Shown here: piece by piece, positions 62,384 to 64,000 of the stretch | How the letters are laid out: every line of letters begins with the position of its first letter | Numbering within the stretch: position 1 is the first letter of the stretch | Source of the DNA: DAOSCP01 sp035379625 | GTDB lineage: Bacteria; Bacteroidota; Ignavibacteria; Ignavibacteriales; DAOSCP01 | Assembly: GCA_035379625.1 (NCBI GenBank) | Contig: DAOSVM010000011.1 | Span: 1-64,000, forward strand | Reading direction: 5' to 3' | DNA length: 64,000 nt | The notes under the pieces: generated by a model | Told to the model about the DNA's origin: nothing | Databases searched by the model: none | What the model saw: the letters and a program-made list of their open reading frames with translations, nothing else | Translations under genes and position numbers: made by a program

Positions 62384-63454
62384 TTATTTTTTTTCAAGAA
62401 GATTTTTTAAACTCCTTCCTATCTCATAATTTTTATGGATACCAGTAAATAATTCTGCACCAGGACCATAAACAAAAACAGGAATCATTGTTCCGGTATG
62501 GCCACGACTTATAAATTCAAGTTTAATGTTAGTGAAATTTCCTTTTGTGATAGATGTTCCACCAGTTTCGTGATCAGCTAAAACGATAACAAGAGTATTT
62601 TTATCTTTTTCAGCAAAATCCATTGCTGCATTAATAGCAGTACTAAAATCTTTTAATTCACCTTCAAGATATTTTTGATCATTTCCGTGGCAAGCCCAAT
62701 CGATTTGAGAACCTTCAACCATCAGAACAAAACCATTTTTATTTTGTGAAAGAATTTCTATTGTTTTTTTTGTGATTTGACCAAGAGTAAAATTTCTTTC
62801 ATTGGCAGGACGAATGTTCGCAGTATCGAGCAAAGCAAAGATTTTTTTGTTATTGTTTTTAATAAAATCGTCAAAATTATCAACATAATTCCATTTGCTT
62901 TTAATAGCGTCAACTAAATTTTTACCATCAGTTCTGTGCCCACCGGGAACTCCATTGGGTAGAAAGAATTTACCGCCACCACCAATAAGAATATCAACAT
63001 TGCAATTAGAAAACTGCTCGGCAATATCGAATTCGGATTTTCTATTGCTTACGTGGGCAACAAAATCAGCCGGAGTGGCATCTGTAATGGAAGATGTTGC
63101 TACAACACCAGTTGATTTTTGTAATTTAATTGCTTTTTCTATGATTGTTTCTAAAGGTTTGCCTGCAGTATCAACGGCAATAGATTTATTCTTAGTTCTT
63201 TCACCGGTAGAAATTGCAGTTCCACCAGCTCCGGAATCAGTAATCAAATTATCCGCAGATTGTGTTAATGAAAAACCGCTCAATTTGAACCTTGTAAAAG
63301 CGCTGTTGGGATTATTTAAAACATCATAAGTAACTTGCGTAACTCCCATTCCATCGCCAATTAAAATAATTATATTTTTAGGCTTTGGTCCAGCCCATAA
63401 GATGTTCGACAAAATTAAAACTAAAATTCCATAAATAAGAGATTTAAAATTCAT
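62384..63454 (-). CDS. Secreted alkaline phosphatase
   Basis: About 356 aa, PhoA-fold metal enzyme hydrolysing phosphomonoesters outside the inner membrane. Signal peptide (about 1-20, ending LWAGPKP). Metal and catalytic motifs: LIGDGMGVTQ, nucleophile Ser in TDSGAGGTA, ITDATPADFVAHV, EGSQIDWACHGND and LADHETGG; a final His lies in SRGHTGTMIPVFVYG. Shorter than E. coli PhoA, a size common in this phylum. The ATG at 63454 is preferred because AGG lies 7 bases ahead; the upstream ATG (63466) has no ribosome site. It probably joins the Pst system and secreted nuclease in phosphate scavenging. Confidence 0.94.
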   Translation of the reverse strand: MNFKSLIYGILVLILSNILWAGPKPKNIIILIGDGMGVTQVTYDVLNNPNSAFTRFKLSGFSLTQSADNLITDSGAGGTAISTGERTKNKSIAVDTAGKPLETIIEKAIKLQKSTGVVATSSITDATPADFVAHVSNRKSEFDIAEQFSNCNVDILIGGGGKFFLPNGVPGGHRTDGKNLVDAIKSKWNYVDNFDDFIKNNNKKIFALLDTANIRPANERNFTLGQITKKTIEILSQNKNGFVLMVEGSQIDWACHGNDQKYLEGELKDFSTAINAAMDFAEKDKNTLVIVLADHETGGTSITKGNFTNIKLEFISRGHTGTMIPVFVYGPGAELFTGIHKNYEIGRSLKNLLEKK

Positions 63455-63547
63455 AGTAAACCTCATTAATAATAAAAAAATTAATGCAAATTTAAAATAA
63501 TACTTTTTTGCAATTAAAAAAAATTAAATAATAATTAAATAATTATA

Positions 63548-63916
63548 GCTCAGACGGTGTAGGCATAGCCCACGTGCGGCGTTGCCGCACGTGGGCAGCG
63601 GGCCCCGCGGCCCGCAAAATTTTGCCACCAATTTCAATAGGTGTCAAAAATAAATGTAGTAGGGTGGCATTGCTATGCCACCTTTTTGGCATTGAATGCC
63701 ACGATGGTGGCAGGAATTTTCCACGTGGTGGCAGAAATAAATGTATGGTGGCATTGATATGCCACCTTTTTGGCATTGAATGCCACAAAGGTGGCACGCA
63801 AATTTAAAAGGTGGCAATTATATCGTATATACAATATAATTGCCACCATTATTTTTTGCAGATTTGCAAAAAACCGCACAACTTCAGTTGTGCGGTCACG
63901 CTTACACCGTCTGAGC
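63548..63916. mobile_element. Hairpin-packed terminal-inverted-repeat element, copy C
   Basis: Left end GCTCAGACGGTGTAGGC (63548-63564) mirrors GCTTACACCGTCTGAGC (63900-63916). Left module: 13-bp perfect stem with a GTT loop (63568-63596), its sequence different from A and B but fully paired, then GCGGGCC / GGCCCGC around CCGC (63598-63615). Interior: two units 84 bp apart. Right module: perfect 14-bp stem GGTGGCAATTATAT (63810-63823) with 63834-63847, and CCGCACAAC / GTTGTGCGG (63874-63895). It is the shortest and best preserved copy, upstream of the minus-strand alkaline phosphatase gene. Frames inside are artefacts. Confidence 0.82.
63659..63800. repeat. Two 84-bp palindromic units of element C
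   Basis: Units start at GTAG 63659 and GTAT 63743. Both have the hairpin GGTGGCATTG(C/A)TATGCCACC, the TTTTT spacer and GGCATTGAATGCCAC; the first runs on to AATTTTCCACGTGGTGGCAG, the second passes into the right end module. Confidence 0.75.
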
Positions 63917-64000
63917 TGATATTGATAATTTTAAAATAAAAAACTTCTTTTTTGAAAAGAAAAAAAATATTAGTAAATTTATTATTTGTTAAATTGAGGT

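Overview
The window is very AT-rich bacterial chromosome with dense, often overlapping genes. It looks like a Gram-negative member of the FCB group, most likely the Ignavibacteria / Kapabacteria / Chlorobi side. The main evidence is a secreted nuclease with a C-terminal type IX secretion (T9SS) sorting domain carrying the YPNPFNP motif typical of that branch, several outer-membrane barrels, TonB-dependent uptake, a B12-dependent class II ribonucleotide reductase and a FeoA-FeoB fusion. The sequence alone does not fix the species. Nearly everything is core metabolism, transport and envelope biology; I see no prophage, integron, CRISPR array or transposase gene.

Layout. 1-3658: nrdJ (minus), with the right tip of a repeat element at the window edge. 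4196-7852: porin, feoAB fusion and FeoB-associated micro-protein in one operon. 7869-8288: repeat element A. 8363-10417: proS (minus), tRNA-Leu and tRNA-Val. 10536-16637: two ABC-2 permeases and two GAF-containing chemoreceptors whose signalling domains share an almost identical DNA block. 16997-22595: phosphate operon (porin, pstS, pstC, pstA, pstB, phoU) with a terminator-like hairpin between pstS and pstC. 22626-25307 (minus): TorF-like porin, HD hydrolase, unknown membrane protein, htpX. 25384-27015: POT peptide transporter. 27059-27595: repeat element B. 27832-31053 (minus): tRNA-Ala and a multidomain T9SS nuclease. 31159-34584: small Cys-rich protein, duplicated-domain lipoprotein and ZnuD-like TonB receptor, a probable metal-uptake cassette. 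34637-43562: long co-directional run (FAD oxidoreductase, TauE-type permease, acyltransferase, SpoIIE phosphatase, two M16 peptidases, folP, cdaA, glycosyltransferase). 43564-47881 (minus): CobW GTPase, glycosyltransferase, coiled-coil membrane protein, acyl-ACP thioesterase. 47933-52047: Ntn hydrolase, RMD1-family protein, Mrp, NifU-like protein, tpiA. 52129-52618: repeat element D. 52766-55297: small secreted protein, lipoprotein protease, BI-1, DUF805 and a small membrane protein. 55305-63454 (minus): rodA, mrdA, mreD, mreC, mreB, pyrG (cell elongation) and alkaline phosphatase. 63548-63916: repeat element C.

The most unusual content is a family of about 370-540 bp elements (A, B, C, D and a fragment E). 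They are bounded by a roughly 17-bp terminal inverted repeat (GCTCAGACGGTGTAAGC), carry no credible gene and are packed with perfect hairpins. Two hairpins near the left end differ in sequence between copies yet keep their pairing, and the interior holds 84-bp and about 70-bp tandem units made of GTGGCA / TGCCAC palindromes. Their nature (MITE-like non-autonomous element, structured RNA or terminator island) is not known to me.

All motif, repeat and start-site statements were read by eye. Family names come from recognised motifs and overall sequence character; no database search was possible.
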